Below are positions 54,041 to 63,998 of a DNA stretch of 64,000 nt, one piece after another (position 1 is the first letter of the stretch; every line of letters begins with the position of its first letter). The notes below the pieces were generated by a model. That model was not told where the DNA came from and did no database searches. It saw only the letters and a list, made by a program, of their open reading frames with translations. Source of the stretch: Pelosinus fermentans JBW45 (GTDB lineage: Bacteria; Bacillota; Negativicutes; DSM-13327); the NCBI RefSeq assembly GCF_000271665.2, contig NZ_CP010978.1, positions 4,943,001-5,007,000 of the forward strand, given 5' to 3'. Both the position numbers and the translations under genes were made by a program.

Positions 54041-54487
54041 TTATGCTAAAGCTGCTAAAGCCGATTTTACTATGGCCTCTGCTTCTGAGGAATGACCGAT
54101 TGGGACAGCAACATCTATACCGTCTTTTACAAAATTGCCGTAATATCGATTCTGTTCCTGCTCGAGTTTCTTCTCAGAAAGATATGTATATCCTAAACTC
54201 TTCATATGCTCTACTACTTGCTGGGCAGCGTCTATTTGAGTAGAATAGTTCGGGACAGTCTCATCGAAATTCTCTCGCATTTTCAAACTCACCATTTCGC
54301 TTTCTTTTACCAATGGGACATATACGCCACCAGATAGTTCCACATCAGCTGTTGTTCCTAACCATTTCACCGCAAGCTCTGCACTAAATTGCAGCAGGTG
54401 TTTTAACCAGATAAAACCCATCACCTTTACTGCTACTTCAATATCCAAATCCCTTCCTGGATTCATACCAATACCATTTTCTTTCAT
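54041..54487 (-). CDS. Phage ABA-sandwich-like protein, function unknown
   Basis: A 148-aa protein. The arrangement (a conserved IDIEVAVKVMG-like start here written LDIEVAVKVMGFIWLKHLL, then YVPLVKESEMVSL, then a helix NYSTQIDAAQQVVEHMKSLG and YYGNFVKDGIDVAVPIGHSS) resembles the phage ABA sandwich domain found in phage and mobile-element proteins. 15 bp downstream of the RNase H gene, so the two form a small operon. Function unknown. Confidence 0.6.
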   Translation of the reverse strand: MKENGIGMNPGRDLDIEVAVKVMGFIWLKHLLQFSAELAVKWLGTTADVELSGGVYVPLVKESEMVSLKMRENFDETVPNYSTQIDAAQQVVEHMKSLGYTYLSEKKLEQEQNRYYGNFVKDGIDVAVPIGHSSEAEAIVKSALAALA

Positions 54488-54502
54488 TGTACTATTCCTC
54501 CA

Positions 54503-55123
54503 TTATATTAATTGAAGTGCTGCCTTCGCTAGTTGATCCGCTTGTTCATTATATTTGTCACCGGAATGAGCTTTTACCTTTACGAATACAACCTCCAATT
54601 GCTTCGCGACCTGATCATAATATTGTTTATATTTCTTAGTTCCTTCCTGCTTGGCTTCCCATGCATTAGTACACCATTTTTCGATTCCCTCGTAGTCATG
54701 ATAAATAACAACGGTGCGCACCCCTTGCTCTAACGCATAGGTCATAGCAATTTTGGCACCCATGGTTTCTCCCGCTACATTGCGCATACCAGCAAGTTCC
54801 GGATCATTTCCTTTCTGACTAAACGTAATCTCTGCTCCTTTCCACAATATTACAACCCCAGCAGAATATTCTTTGGTTGCAGTATTGTAACTGCCGTCAA
54901 CATAGGCAAGCATCATATCATCAGGAGGCTGCTCTATCACCAAAGGCGATACTGCCTTTACTCCTCCTGCTAAGTATGCTCTTGCCTCTTCCTCTGTTTT
55001 AAAGCTCTTATATTCAGCTCCGGAATACCCCTTGATTTGCTCCTGACACTGAGGCCAGGTATAGAATAAACCAACTGTGCGTCCTTTCCTAACAGCATAT
55101 ACCTTCTTTTGTTTATCTGACAT
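54503..55123 (-). CDS. rnhA: RNase H1 with N-terminal viroplasmin domain
   Basis: A 206-aa RNase HI. Residues 1-55 are the caulimovirus viroplasmin-like RNA:DNA-hybrid-binding domain (KVYAVRKGRTVGLFYTWPQC, FKTEEEARAYL). The RNase H domain starts near 65: YVDGSYNTATKEYSAGV (first Asp), AGETMGAKIAMTYAL (Glu), VVIYHDYEGIEKW (Asp) and VKVKAHSGDKYNEQADQLAK (last Asp and His). It degrades RNA in RNA:DNA hybrids. The gene symbol is by family. Confidence 0.9.
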   Translation of the reverse strand: MSDKQKKVYAVRKGRTVGLFYTWPQCQEQIKGYSGAEYKSFKTEEEARAYLAGGVKAVSPLVIEQPPDDMMLAYVDGSYNTATKEYSAGVVILWKGAEITFSQKGNDPELAGMRNVAGETMGAKIAMTYALEQGVRTVVIYHDYEGIEKWCTNAWEAKQEGTKKYKQYYDQVAKQLEVVFVKVKAHSGDKYNEQADQLAKAALQLI

Positions 55124-55290
55124 ATCCTCTCTTTAACCATCCTTACATTTTTATTAGCAAAAAATCTCACCTTGGCCGGCAAGCTTGTCCCAAAAGACAA
55201 TACAGTGCCACCAGCACTATAAACTCATTCATTATCTTTCTATTTTATGCCTTTCTATTTAGAAAAAGCAAGCAATAATCAAAATAGATT

Positions 55291-55319
55291 GTGCCAAGAT
55301 ACTTATAGCATCTTGGCAC
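55291..55319 (-). terminator. Hairpin after the 166-aa unknown protein
   Basis: A perfect 10-bp stem, GTGCCAAGAT/ATCTTGGCAC, 32 bp beyond the stop on the minus strand, with a modest T-rich tail. Confidence 0.6.
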
Positions 55320-55350
55320 TCTATTATGAATAACTTTCCCACGCATTCTC

Positions 55351-55851
55351 TTACTCAGTACGAGTAGAGCACATGGGAGCAGTTAGCTGGGTAAATACAT
55401 TCAGATTGGGCTGCCCTAAGCTGATTCCATTCGTTAGGCGATTGGAATGAAACGAAATGATGACACTTGTAATTTTTGCCAAGCCGCTAGGTGTTGGAAT
55501 CCCTCGCAGAGGATTATAATCCAGCGGAGCAACATAATAGCTCAGAGTTCCATTACTATTTACAATTAAGCGATTGGGATCAAAACCATCGGAAGTATAC
55601 ACCACTCCTAAAGGAGCCGCAGGCCAGACACCTCGATCCGTTACAAAGAACACCGTATATACGCCAAGGGGGATTAAACCTTGGGCCGATATTTGAATAT
55701 GCCCTTCATTTCCTCTACCACAAATTTCACCTGTAGCGGTGGCCTGCAGCCAAAATGATAAAGCAATAGCAGGCGGCCGATTGGCTGACAATGTTTCAAA
55801 TATAAGATCACAGCAACCATCGCAATATTTTGATTTTCTATCCTCTTCCAC
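55351..55851 (-). CDS. Hypothetical DUF4489-like protein
   Basis: A 166-aa protein beginning with a Cys-rich segment (KYCDGCCDLIFE) and continuing as a beta-rich domain (PAIALSFWLQATATGEICGR, GVYTVFFVTDRGVW, GTLSYYVAPLDYNPLRGIPT). No signal peptide or membrane helix. The composition is like small spore-surface or exosporium proteins of spore-forming anaerobes, but this is a guess. Monocistronic, flanked by hairpins. Confidence 0.5.
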   Translation of the reverse strand: MEEDRKSKYCDGCCDLIFETLSANRPPAIALSFWLQATATGEICGRGNEGHIQISAQGLIPLGVYTVFFVTDRGVWPAAPLGVVYTSDGFDPNRLIVNSNGTLSYYVAPLDYNPLRGIPTPSGLAKITSVIISFHSNRLTNGISLGQPNLNVFTQLTAPMCSTRTE

Positions 55852-55986
55852 ACTATCCCTCCTTAATGAAAATACTATATAAAGTTTAACAGATCAAACT
55901 TTTTGCTTTATATCTTTTATATATGGTATGCCTCTAATAGAAGAAATGTGAAAAAAAACAGAATTATTTTCATACGTCCTTATATT

Positions 55987-56022
55987 GAAAAAAGACCATG
56001 CTATCAATGCATGATCTTTTCC
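55987..56022 (-). terminator. Terminator of the amino-acid-binding protein gene
   Basis: A 12-bp stem with one mismatch, AAAAGACCATGC with GCATGATCTTTT. On the minus strand it ends in TTTTTTC, about 50 bp beyond the stop. Confidence 0.75.
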
Positions 56023-56073
56023 CATTTCTTAGACAATCTTAATTACCGATGGTGAAATACAATGATCGATTTA

Positions 56074-57240
56074 CTATGGTTTAACAGTTGCTTTAAACAC
56101 TTGTTTGCCATCTTTCATTTCAATAATTACAACACTTTTTACTGCATCATGAGTAGCATTTAATGTTGTGCTCCCTGTTATTGCCGGATAGTCTTTTGCC
56201 TCAGCCAAAGCTTCACGAATTTTTTCAGGATCAAGGCTATTGGCGCGTTTAATGGCATCAATAATGATATTTGCCGCATCATAGCCCAGTACAGCCATCG
56301 CATCCGGCACTTGACCATATTCTTTTTTATACGCTTCTACAAAAGCTTGAGAAGTAGCACTGGTATCATCCACAGAATAATGGTTGGTAAAATAGGTATT
56401 ATTTAGTGCTGCGCTAGTTCCAACCTCCACTAGTTTTGGTGAGTCCCAGCCGTCTCCCCCTAGAATTGGCACCGTAATACCAATTTCCCGAGCTTGTTTT
56501 ACAATTTTTCCTACTTCTTCATAATAGCCGGGTATATAAATAATTTCAGCATTTAACGCTTTTATTTTGGTTAAGATGGTCTTAAAATCCTGATCTTTTT
56601 GCAAATATGCTTCTTCCGCTAAAATACTCCCGCCACCTTTTATATAGGCCTCTTTGAAGAAGGTAGATAATCCTTTACTATAATCACTGCTGTTATCTAC
56701 TAACATGACAGCCTTATTCAAATGCAGCGTGTTCAACGCAAAATTTGCACCCACTGTGCCTTGAAAAGGATCGATAAAACACACGCGGAAAGTATAATTT
56801 TTAACTTTACCACTTGCTTCGTCCACTGTTACCTTAGGATTTGTCGCACCTACAGCAACAAAGGGAACTTTAGTCGCCTCTGCCACACTAGAGGTGGCAA
56901 TTGCGTTAGAGCTCGCAAAAATACCCGTTACTGCCACAACTTTATCCTGAGATGCAAGCTTGGTCATCGCATTGGCTGACTCAGAAGGTTCGCTTTTATT
57001 ATCAGCAATCACAGCCTGAATTTGCTTTCCAAGAATACCGCCTTTCGCATTGGCCTCTTTAATTGCCATTTTGGCACCATTGGCAGATGAGGTACCCATG
57101 GTTGCATTACCACCAGTCATTTCATTCAAAACACCAATTTTAATATCCTTGGAAGCAGAATCACCACAACCTGTCAACATTCCTGCTAATACTAAAACCA
57201 CTAAAGATACCACCACAAGTTTCAAACCCGAATTTCTCAT
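56074..57240 (-). CDS. Orphan branched-chain-type amino acid ABC transporter binding lipoprotein
   Basis: A 388-aa type I periplasmic-binding protein. The lipoprotein signal is LVLAGMLTGCGDS (about 16-28, lipobox LTGC). Family segments: KIGVLNEMTGGNATMGTSSA, GILGKQIQAVIADNKSEPSE, VPFVAVGATNP, GDGWDSPKLVE. LivJ-type proteins bind leucine, isoleucine, valine or related amino acids. The gene lies under a tandem glycine riboswitch, so the ligand may be glycine or a relative. No permease or ATPase gene is adjacent, so it must share a transporter or act as a sensor. The ATG follows AGGGAGACGATGAT. Confidence 0.85.
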   Translation of the reverse strand: MRNSGLKLVVVSLVVLVLAGMLTGCGDSASKDIKIGVLNEMTGGNATMGTSSANGAKMAIKEANAKGGILGKQIQAVIADNKSEPSESANAMTKLASQDKVVAVTGIFASSNAIATSSVAEATKVPFVAVGATNPKVTVDEASGKVKNYTFRVCFIDPFQGTVGANFALNTLHLNKAVMLVDNSSDYSKGLSTFFKEAYIKGGGSILAEEAYLQKDQDFKTILTKIKALNAEIIYIPGYYEEVGKIVKQAREIGITVPILGGDGWDSPKLVEVGTSAALNNTYFTNHYSVDDTSATSQAFVEAYKKEYGQVPDAMAVLGYDAANIIIDAIKRANSLDPEKIREALAEAKDYPAITGSTTLNATHDAVKSVVIIEMKDGKQVFKATVKP

Positions 57241-57377
57241 ATCATCGTCTCCCTTTTTAATCATGTAACTGCACAAAATACATCTTTAATGTACTCTGGA
57301 TTCTTCTTAAGGCAAAGACAAGTCAGACTAGGTGAGAGTGATTCTTTTGATGCTTTTTTCAGTGAAAAATAAGCATC

Positions 57378-57414
57378 AAAAAACAAAGAGTCAAATCACT
57401 TAGTGATTTGACTC
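57378..57414 (-). terminator. Riboswitch-linked terminator
   Basis: A perfect 13-bp stem GAGTCAAATCACT/AGTGATTTGACTC. On the minus strand it is followed by TTTGTTTTTT. It lies between the glycine riboswitch and the binding-protein gene and is the likely expression platform. Confidence 0.85.
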
Positions 57415-57497
57415 TGGATAAACAAATGAATACGCTAAAAGCGTTTTCAGCATCACAATATAAAGAGATCTAAATCATCCCTGTATATTACGAATTT

Positions 57498-57668
57498 GTC
57501 TCTGTCCTTTTGCCTGAGAGATTTGTCAGCAATATGATTGCTGTGTTTCACCTTCGGCGCCCTGTATAAGAGTCTCTCCAGAGTCCCGTCCATTTACGGT
57601 TCTACTCGGTGGTCCGAGTGCCTGAGAGTTTTACTCCTTCGGCGGGCTATTAAGCCACTCTCCCGCAA
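57498..57668 (-). promoter_or_regulatory. Tandem glycine riboswitch
   Basis: On the minus strand two glycine aptamers lie in series. First: GCGGGAGAGTGGC, GCCGAAGGAGTAAAACTC, TCAGGCACTCGGACC. Second: TGGAGAGAC, GCGCCGAAGGTGAAA, AATCTCTCAGGCAAAAGGAC. These are the conserved core blocks of the family. Known switches of this type raise or lower expression on glycine binding, often before gcv genes or glycine transporters. Confidence 0.95.
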
Positions 57669-57721
57669 ACTTCATTCGGAAAACATATGTAGTTGTAGCA
57701 AGTACATTTGCTGTAAGTATT

Positions 57722-57750
57722 ATTATAAAACAACACATCAAATAATTCAA
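57722..57750 (-). promoter_or_regulatory. Sigma-A promoter of the riboswitch leader
   Basis: On the minus strand TTGAAT (57750-57745), 17 bp, TATAAT (57727-57722). Transcription would start about 50 nt before the first aptamer. Confidence 0.8.
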
Positions 57751-57817
57751 TAGTAAATAAGTAAGTTTTTTCAGCATCTTTGCCTTTTTTTCTATTCTGG
57801 CTGAACATATAAAACAG

Positions 57818-57945
57818 AATCGAACCACACCAGGAGCAGAGAACACAGAGATAGATGGGAGAAATAAAACATTTTTGAAATGCGAAGAAAAAGAAGAACA
57901 CGAAGTAAAGATGCCGAACCGCAGAGGCACAGAGGACATGCCTTG
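57818..57945. repeat. Intergenic repeat, degenerate copy 9
   Basis: Scattered pieces of both subtypes: GAACCACACCAGGAGCAGAG, GCGAAGAAAAAGAAGAACAC and GAACCGCAGAGGCACAGAGG. Inverted symmetry is largely lost. The rest of the 57751-58033 gap shows no ORF with a ribosome binding site. Confidence 0.5.
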
Positions 57946-58033
57946 CCATAACAGATTGATGTTACTTTCTACATCTGCTGAAAATTATATATTCGGTATA
58001 TTATCCTATATTGAGGCGGCCTCTTTTCATTGG

Positions 58034-58918
58034 CTAGCGTTTTACTTCAACTTTAGCCATCTTTTCGTAATATTTTACTAAACTGCCATGATCCCCATCG
58101 CCCATGCCATCCACTTTAAGAGCCTGCATCATTTCCATAACAGCTGCAGTAAGAGGCAATGGAGCGCCCATATCATGGGATGTTTCCAATACATTCGCTA
58201 AATCTTTAATATGAAGGTTTATACGAAATCCTGGATCAAATTTACGATCCATCATAAGAGGTGCTTTGGCATCAAGAACCGTACTTCCAGCTAAACCACC
58301 GCGAATTGCCTGGTACACTAAATCCGGTTCTACTCCTGCTTTACTGGCTAACACTAATGCCTCTGAAACTGCTGCAATATTAAGGGCAACAATGACCTGA
58401 TTGGCAAGTTTCGTCACGTTTCCTGCACCCACTTCACCAGTCCGTACAACAGAACCAGCCATGGCTTTCATTATAGGATAGCAGGTATCAAATACTTCTT
58501 GCTTGCCACCAACCATTACAGACATGGTACCATCAATCGCTTTAGGTTCACCGCCGCTCACAGGAGCATCTAACATTTCTACGCCTTTTTCAGCAAGTTT
58601 CGCTGCCAATTCCCGGCTCACCAAAGGAGCGATGGAACTCATATCAATGAAGGTAGTGCCCTTTTTTACTCCCTCTAATATACCATTTTCACCTAAAACC
58701 ACTTCTTTTACATGAGGCGAGTTTGGCAGCATAGTGATGATAATATCCGCCTGCTGGGCTACTGCTTTTGCAGTGGCAGCACTCTTGGCTCCTGCTGCGA
58801 CCACTTCATCTACTGCAGCTTGATTTCTATCCACAACAATCAGTTCATAGCCAGCCTTAAGTAAGTTTTTACTCATAGGCTTACCCATAATTCCTAGTCC
58901 AATAAATCCAATTTTCAT
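58034..58918 (-). CDS. garR: Tartronate semialdehyde reductase (2-hydroxy-3-oxopropionate reductase)
   Basis: A 294-aa beta-hydroxyacid dehydrogenase. NAD(P)-binding MKIGFIGLGIMGKPMSKNLL, substrate-binding DAPVSGGEPKAIDGTMSVMV, catalytic lysine in GAGNVTKLANQVIVALN, and KDLANVLETS. It reduces tartronate semialdehyde to glycerate. I chose the ATG at 58918, 8 bases after AGGAG. It is last in the glucarate operon, 61 bp after gudD, which fits its role in D-glucarate breakdown. Confidence 0.92.
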   Translation of the reverse strand: MKIGFIGLGIMGKPMSKNLLKAGYELIVVDRNQAAVDEVVAAGAKSAATAKAVAQQADIIITMLPNSPHVKEVVLGENGILEGVKKGTTFIDMSSIAPLVSRELAAKLAEKGVEMLDAPVSGGEPKAIDGTMSVMVGGKQEVFDTCYPIMKAMAGSVVRTGEVGAGNVTKLANQVIVALNIAAVSEALVLASKAGVEPDLVYQAIRGGLAGSTVLDAKAPLMMDRKFDPGFRINLHIKDLANVLETSHDMGAPLPLTAAVMEMMQALKVDGMGDGDHGSLVKYYEKMAKVEVKR

Positions 58919-58978
58919 TTTCTTGACTCCTTCATTTTTCAATTTACGGTTACCAATAACCTATCCTTGTCTCTGCCT

Positions 58979-60334
58979 CTAGCGAACCAGACAAGGACGT
59001 TTATTATCAAACTTCCAGTTTGGAATCAAATACTGCATCGCCATAGCATCATCCCGTGCACCTAAGCAATTTTCCACATAAAGTTTGTGTGCTTTCTCAA
59101 TCTGCACCATATCTACTTCAACTCCAAGACCTGGCTTATCAGGAACAGCTACCATTCCACCAACTATTTTAAATGGCTCTTTGGTCAAACGTTCTTGACC
59201 TTCCTGCCAAATCCAGTGAGTATCTAGAGCTGCGATTTTACCAGGCGCAGCGGCTCCCACATGGGTAAACATTGCCAGGGAAATGTCAAAGTGATTATTA
59301 GAATGGGATCCCCACGTTAATCCCCATTCATGACACATCTGGGCAACTCGCACTGAACCTTGCATGGTCCAGAAGTGAGGATCCGCTAAAGGAATATCCA
59401 CTGAATGTAACTGGATGGTATGCCCCATCTGACGCCAATCAGTGGCAATCATATTGGTAGCAGTTGGCAGTCCTGTCGCCCTCCGAAACTCAGCCATTAC
59501 TTCACGCCCAGAATACCCATTCTCAGCTCCACAAGGATCTTCAGCGTAAGCTAATACATGATGCTTATTGCTGCATAACCGAATTGCTTCGTCCAAAGAC
59601 CATGCACCATTCGGATCAATGGTAATTCGTGCCTTTGGGAAACGCTCAGCCAACGCCGTAACCGCTTCAATCTCTTGATCGCCGCTTAGCACACCGCCTT
59701 TTAGCTTAAAGTCATTAAAACCGTAAAGCTCATGAGTAGCTTCAGCCAGCCGGACAACAGCCTCCGGAGTTAACGCCTCCTCATGGCGCAGTCGGTACCA
59801 ATCATTTTTTGCATCCTGATTACTCAAATACGATAGATCGGTCTTGGTGCGGTCGCCAACGTAGAACAGATACCCCAGCATTTCCACTTCCTTGCGCTGC
59901 TGCCCTTGACCAAGCAATGCAGCAACGGGCACGCCTAGAAATTTGCCTACCAAATCCAGTAGTGCAGCTTCCAAGGCCGTGACAACATGAATGGCAATGC
60001 GCAAATCGAAAGTTTGCAACCCTCGCCCAGCCGAATCTCGATCTGCAAAACTCTGCCTTACGGTATTAAGAATATTGTTGTAAACACCAATTGATTTGCC
60101 AATGACCAACTCTCGCGCATCTTCCAACGTCTGGCGAATGCGTTCCCCTCCAGGAACCTCTCCAACGCCTGTATTACCTGCATTGTCTTTTAGAATCACG
60201 ATATTACGGGTAAAAAAAGGACTATGGGCACCACTGAGATTTAAGAGCATACTATCTTGGCCTGCAACAGGAATAACCTGCATTTCAATAATAATCGGCG
60301 CAGACGAACTACTTTCCTTTTTCTTCTGATCCAT
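58979..60334 (-). CDS. gudD: D-glucarate dehydratase
   Basis: A 451-aa enolase-superfamily enzyme that dehydrates D-glucarate to 5-keto-4-deoxyglucarate. The capping domain has [17 protein letters not shown]. The barrel has the KxK in [14 protein letters not shown], the metal ligands [24 protein letters not shown] and [15 protein letters not shown], and the catalytic His in [15 protein letters not shown]. Length is normal. Paralogue of the gene at 61333, with the DapA-like gene between them. Confidence 0.92.
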   Translation of the reverse strand: MDQKKKESSSSAPIIIEMQVIPVAGQDSMLLNLSGAHSPFFTRNIVILKDNAGNTGVGEVPGGERIRQTLEDARELVIGKSIGVYNNILNTVRQSFADRDSAGRGLQTFDLRIAIHVVTALEAALLDLVGKFLGVPVAALLGQGQQRKEVEMLGYLFYVGDRTKTDLSYLSNQDAKNDWYRLRHEEALTPEAVVRLAEATHELYGFNDFKLKGGVLSGDQEIEAVTALAERFPKARITIDPNGAWSLDEAIRLCSNKHHVLAYAEDPCGAENGYSGREVMAEFRRATGLPTATNMIATDWRQMGHTIQLHSVDIPLADPHFWTMQGSVRVAQMCHEWGLTWGSHSNNHFDISLAMFTHVGAAAPGKIAALDTHWIWQEGQERLTKEPFKIVGGMVAVPDKPGLGVEVDMVQIEKAHKLYVENCLGARDDAMAMQYLIPNWKFDNKRPCLVR

Positions 60335-60394
60335 ATAACATCACTCCTAATTCATTACTTATCTTTGGGCTATCCCATCCCTAAAATCTATCCA

Positions 60395-61309
60395 TTATTT
60401 CAACAATCCCATCTCTATTAACACCTTAGAAAGCTGCTCTCTTTCACTATGGGTCATCGCCCCAGCTGGATCCATGCATGGTCCCGCTTCAATCCCCAAT
60501 AAGATAAGTGACTCTTTAATCACAGCAGGAAAAGTACCAATCGAAAAGGCAATCCGCAAAGGCGCTAAGGCAAACTGAGCTTTGAGTGATCCTTCTAGAT
60601 CGCCTGCTATATATTTTTCATAGATGTCCGCACACAGTCTTGGTGCCACATTGGCACAAGATGCAATGGAACCAGTGGCACCATATAAAAGTGCTCCATA
60701 GATCAGAGTATCCCTTCCCATTAGAACAGAGAAATCCTCTCTGCCTTGGGTCAAACGGATATATTCAGCAGTCAAAGTCAAATCACCGCTGGAATCCTTG
60801 ATGCTCACTATATTTGGTATTTCGGCCAGCTTCGCTACTGTCGCAGGCGCAAGATTAACGCCTGTTTTAGGTGGATTGTTGTAGAGTATCACAGGAAGAG
60901 ATGTACTTGCCGCAATGTCTTTAAAGTGTTTATAGAGCTGATCCTGATTAGGAGTAACAAACATCGGTGTTAAAACCGACACGGCATCCACTTTGCATTC
61001 TTCCGCCAGTTGAGTCAGCATCACACTCTCGCGGGTGGTGATCCCATTAGTGCCTGCATAAACAGGCACTCTGCCTTTTACTTCATCCATGGTAACCTGA
61101 ATGATTTCCCGCTTTTCTTCAGGAGTTAGACCGTAAAATTCCCCGGTTGTCCCAGTTATAAATAATCCATGAACGCCACCATTAATTAGATAATTGACCA
61201 GCTTACGCATGGCTTTCTCGTTAAATTTTTCTTCTGCAGTAAGAGGGGTTATCACCGCTGGAATGATTCCTCTTGGTGTAAATCCTGATTTATTTTCAGT
61301 TACTTTCAT
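60395..61309 (-). CDS. DapA-family lyase of the glucarate pathway
   Basis: A 304-aa class I lyase of the dihydrodipicolinate synthase/N-acetylneuraminate lyase superfamily: GLFITGTTGEFYGLTPEEKR, YNNPPKTGVNL, Schiff-base lysine in IVSIKDSSGDL, and TGSIASCANVAP. Within the glucarate operon it could be 5-keto-4-deoxyglucarate dehydratase (to 2-oxoglutarate semialdehyde) or, given the garR gene downstream, an aldolase giving pyruvate and tartronate semialdehyde. The second fits the operon better; it is inference. ATG at 61309 after GGTGGGAG. Confidence 0.85.
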   Translation of the reverse strand: MKVTENKSGFTPRGIIPAVITPLTAEEKFNEKAMRKLVNYLINGGVHGLFITGTTGEFYGLTPEEKREIIQVTMDEVKGRVPVYAGTNGITTRESVMLTQLAEECKVDAVSVLTPMFVTPNQDQLYKHFKDIAASTSLPVILYNNPPKTGVNLAPATVAKLAEIPNIVSIKDSSGDLTLTAEYIRLTQGREDFSVLMGRDTLIYGALLYGATGSIASCANVAPRLCADIYEKYIAGDLEGSLKAQFALAPLRIAFSIGTFPAVIKESLILLGIEAGPCMDPAGAMTHSEREQLSKVLIEMGLLK

Positions 61310-61332
61310 TAATCTCCCACCCCTTATTATAT

Positions 61333-62739
61333 TTAACGTACCATACTCGGACACTTAGGATCATACTTCCAGGCAGGGATTAAATATTGCATCGCCATGG
61401 CATCATCACGAGCACCCTGACCAATTTTATTGTACAGTTGATTTGCTTTCTCGATTTGCCCCATATCCACTTCTACGCCAAGACCTGGTTTTTTCGGTAC
61501 TTGGATCAATCCATTTGCAATTTGAAACGGTTCTTTCGTTAGATGTTCCTGACCTTCCTGCCAGATCCAATGCGTATCAATAGCGGTAATATTACCAGGA
61601 GCAGCAGCTGCTACATGGGTAAACATAGCCAAAGAAATATCAAAATGATTATTAGAGTGAGATCCCCATGTCAATCCCCACTCATTGCACAGCTGTGCAA
61701 CACGTACTGACCCCTGCATCGTCCAGAAATGAGGGTCGGCCAGGATGATATCCACAGCATGAAGATTTGATGAATGTCCCAATTGCCGCCAATCAGTAGC
61801 AATCATATTTGTCGCAGTGGGCATACCGGTAGCACGTCTAAATTCAGCCATAATTTCCCGACCTGAATAACCATTCTCAGGGCCACAAGGATCCTCTGCA
61901 TATGCCATTATATTGCGTTTATTCCTACATAAACGGATGGATTCATCTAATGACCAGGCACCATTAGGATCAAGAGTGATGCGTGCCTCAGGGAAACGTT
62001 TGGCAAGGGCAGCCACAGCTTCCATTTCCTCGTCACCGCTCATCACGCCACCTTTTAGTTTAAAATCTTTAACTCCATAGCGTGCAGTTGTCGCTTCGGC
62101 GAGCCTGACAATGGCCTCAGGTGTTAACGCTGCTTCATGACGCAAGCGCAGCCAATCATCTTTCTCATTAAGATTACTAAGATAAGGTAAATCTGTTTTT
62201 GTACGGTCACCAACGTAAAACAAGTAAGCCAGAGTTCTCACAGCCTCCCGCTGTTGCCCACTCCCCAGCAGTGATGCTACTGGCACATTCAGAAACTGCC
62301 CCAGCAAATCAAGCAATGGAGCTTCGATCCCCGTAAGAACATTATCGGCACGCAAATTGATTTCATGGGGTTGCTTTAACACAGCCTCTTCAGCAGCAGA
62401 GGTTACCTTATGTACTGTAGATTGTGGTCCTGCTGTATTTCTTCCTAATAACTGCTGACGTATATTGTTGAGGATATTGTTATATAAACCAATTGACTGT
62501 CCTACTACAAGCTGCTCTGCTTTTTCTAAGGTTCTAAGAATACTTTCTCCCCCTGGAACCTCACCTACACCCGTATGTCCTAAATTGTCTTTTAGTATCA
62601 CGATTGTTCGGGTAAAAAAAGGACCGTGTGCACCGCAAAGATTCAGCAGCATACTGTCATAGCCGGCTACGGGTATGACTTTCATTTCTGTAATAATCGG
62701 TGTACCTGAATAAGTACCGCCGTTTACTTTATTATTCAT
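61333..62739 (-). CDS. gudX: Glucarate dehydratase paralogue (GudX-like)
   Basis: A 468-aa paralogue of the 58979 gene, with an internal insertion (about 105-130, including [20 protein letters not shown]) and otherwise strong similarity. The catalytic set is intact: [53 protein letters not shown]. In E. coli GudX the role is uncertain. The intact residues here suggest activity on glucarate, idarate or a related diacid. Start after AAGGAGG. Confidence 0.87.
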   Translation of the reverse strand: MNNKVNGGTYSGTPIITEMKVIPVAGYDSMLLNLCGAHGPFFTRTIVILKDNLGHTGVGEVPGGESILRTLEKAEQLVVGQSIGLYNNILNNIRQQLLGRNTAGPQSTVHKVTSAAEEAVLKQPHEINLRADNVLTGIEAPLLDLLGQFLNVPVASLLGSGQQREAVRTLAYLFYVGDRTKTDLPYLSNLNEKDDWLRLRHEAALTPEAIVRLAEATTARYGVKDFKLKGGVMSGDEEMEAVAALAKRFPEARITLDPNGAWSLDESIRLCRNKRNIMAYAEDPCGPENGYSGREIMAEFRRATGMPTATNMIATDWRQLGHSSNLHAVDIILADPHFWTMQGSVRVAQLCNEWGLTWGSHSNNHFDISLAMFTHVAAAAPGNITAIDTHWIWQEGQEHLTKEPFQIANGLIQVPKKPGLGVEVDMGQIEKANQLYNKIGQGARDDAMAMQYLIPAWKYDPKCPSMVR

Positions 62740-62756
62740 ACGTATGAAGCCTCCTT

Positions 62757-63998
62757 TTATTTAAGTTCAACCCGCTTAATTTCTCCGACAACAAACAAAT
62801 AGCTCACAATGGCGATGAATGCATGAAGTACAACATAGATAAGGGCACCATTAAAGGATCCTGTTGATTGAATAATATAGCCAATTGCAATTGGAGTGGT
62901 GATACTAGAAAGATTACCGCAAGTGTTTAACAGCCCGCCACTCAAACCAGCAATTTGTTTTGGCGCTGTATCGGAGTTAACCGCCCATCCAAGCGCACCA
63001 AGCCCTTTACCAAAAAAGGCTAAGCCCATGATCGCAATAATCATCCAATGAACGTCCACATAGTTGCAGGCAAGCATACTCATGGATAATAGCATCCCCA
63101 GTACAATCGGCACTTTTCTAGCAACTGTAAGAGAATACCCCTTCTTCAATAACAAGTCAGATAAAAGTCCACCTAAAATACCACCAAGAAAACCAAATAT
63201 CGCTGGTACAGATGCGGCAAAACCGGCTTTGAGGATCGTCATGCCCCGGGCCTGTACCAGGTAAACCGGGAACCAAGTAATAAAGAAGTAGGTAATGGCG
63301 TTAATGCAATATTGGGCAACGTAGATGCCTACCATCATACGATTCTTTAGCAGTTCTTTTATATATTGAAGTTTAGGTCCTTCACCTTGACTGCTATCCT
63401 TTTTAGCTTGACCTGGTTCACACTGCATATCAGATCCTTGCTGCGTACAAATATCTTTTTTTGATTGATCGATATCCACCAAGCCGCCACCTTGTGCAAT
63501 ATAATCAATTTCAGCTTTATTAATCATCGGATGATCCTTAGGATTATGAATCAGCTTTTTCCATACCAATGTGAAGAGGATTCCAATTACCCCCATAACC
63601 GTAAAAACATAGTGCCAGCCAAAATTATGAATAAGCCATCCCATCAGAGGCGCGAAAAATACAGTAGCAGCATACTGGGCCGAATTAAAAATAGCTGATG
63701 CAGTACCACGCTCAGACGCTGGAAACCAGGCCGCAACAATCCGGCTGTTTGCTGGAAAAGAGGGTGCCTCAGCAACTCCAACCATGAACCGTAAAGCAAA
63801 AAGCGTCATAATTGCAGTGGCTCCAGCAAGAAAACCAACGAATCCTTGAAATAATGTAAATAAAGACCAGAAGAAAATACTATAGGCATATACCTTTTTT
63901 GAGCCAAATCGATCTAAAAAATACCCTCCAGGCAATTGAAAAATAACATATGCCCAACCAAAAGCAGAAAAGATATAACCCATTGCTATAGAATCCAT
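62757..63998 (-). CDS. gudP: MFS D-glucarate/galactarate permease, N-terminus cut by window edge
   Basis: The visible 413 residues begin inside the second transmembrane helix and hold about ten helices of the anion:cation symporter (ACS) family. Motifs: [54 protein letters not shown]. This matches GudP/GarP-type transporters of D-glucarate or galactarate. The start codon probably lies past the window edge by about 60 residues. First visible gene of the operon, 17 bp before gudX. Confidence 0.85.
   Translation of the reverse strand: MDSIAMGYIFSAFGWAYVIFQLPGGYFLDRFGSKKVYAYSIFFWSLFTLFQGFVGFLAGATAIMTLFALRFMVGVAEAPSFPANSRIVAAWFPASERGTASAIFNSAQYAATVFFAPLMGWLIHNFGWHYVFTVMGVIGILFTLVWKKLIHNPKDHPMINKAEIDYIAQGGGLVDIDQSKKDICTQQGSDMQCEPGQAKKDSSQGEGPKLQYIKELLKNRMMVGIYVAQYCINAITYFFITWFPVYLVQARGMTILKAGFAASVPAIFGFLGGILGGLLSDLLLKKGYSLTVARKVPIVLGMLLSMSMLACNYVDVHWMIIAIMGLAFFGKGLGALGWAVNSDTAPKQIAGLSGGLLNTCGNLSSITTPIAIGYIIQSTGSFNGALIYVVLHAFIAIVSYLFVVGEIKRVELK

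Noticed and set aside
57631..57949. Two overlapping minus-strand ORFs of about 100 codons near 57.8 kb
   Set aside because: They cover the riboswitch promoter and a degenerate repeat and have no ribosome binding site.
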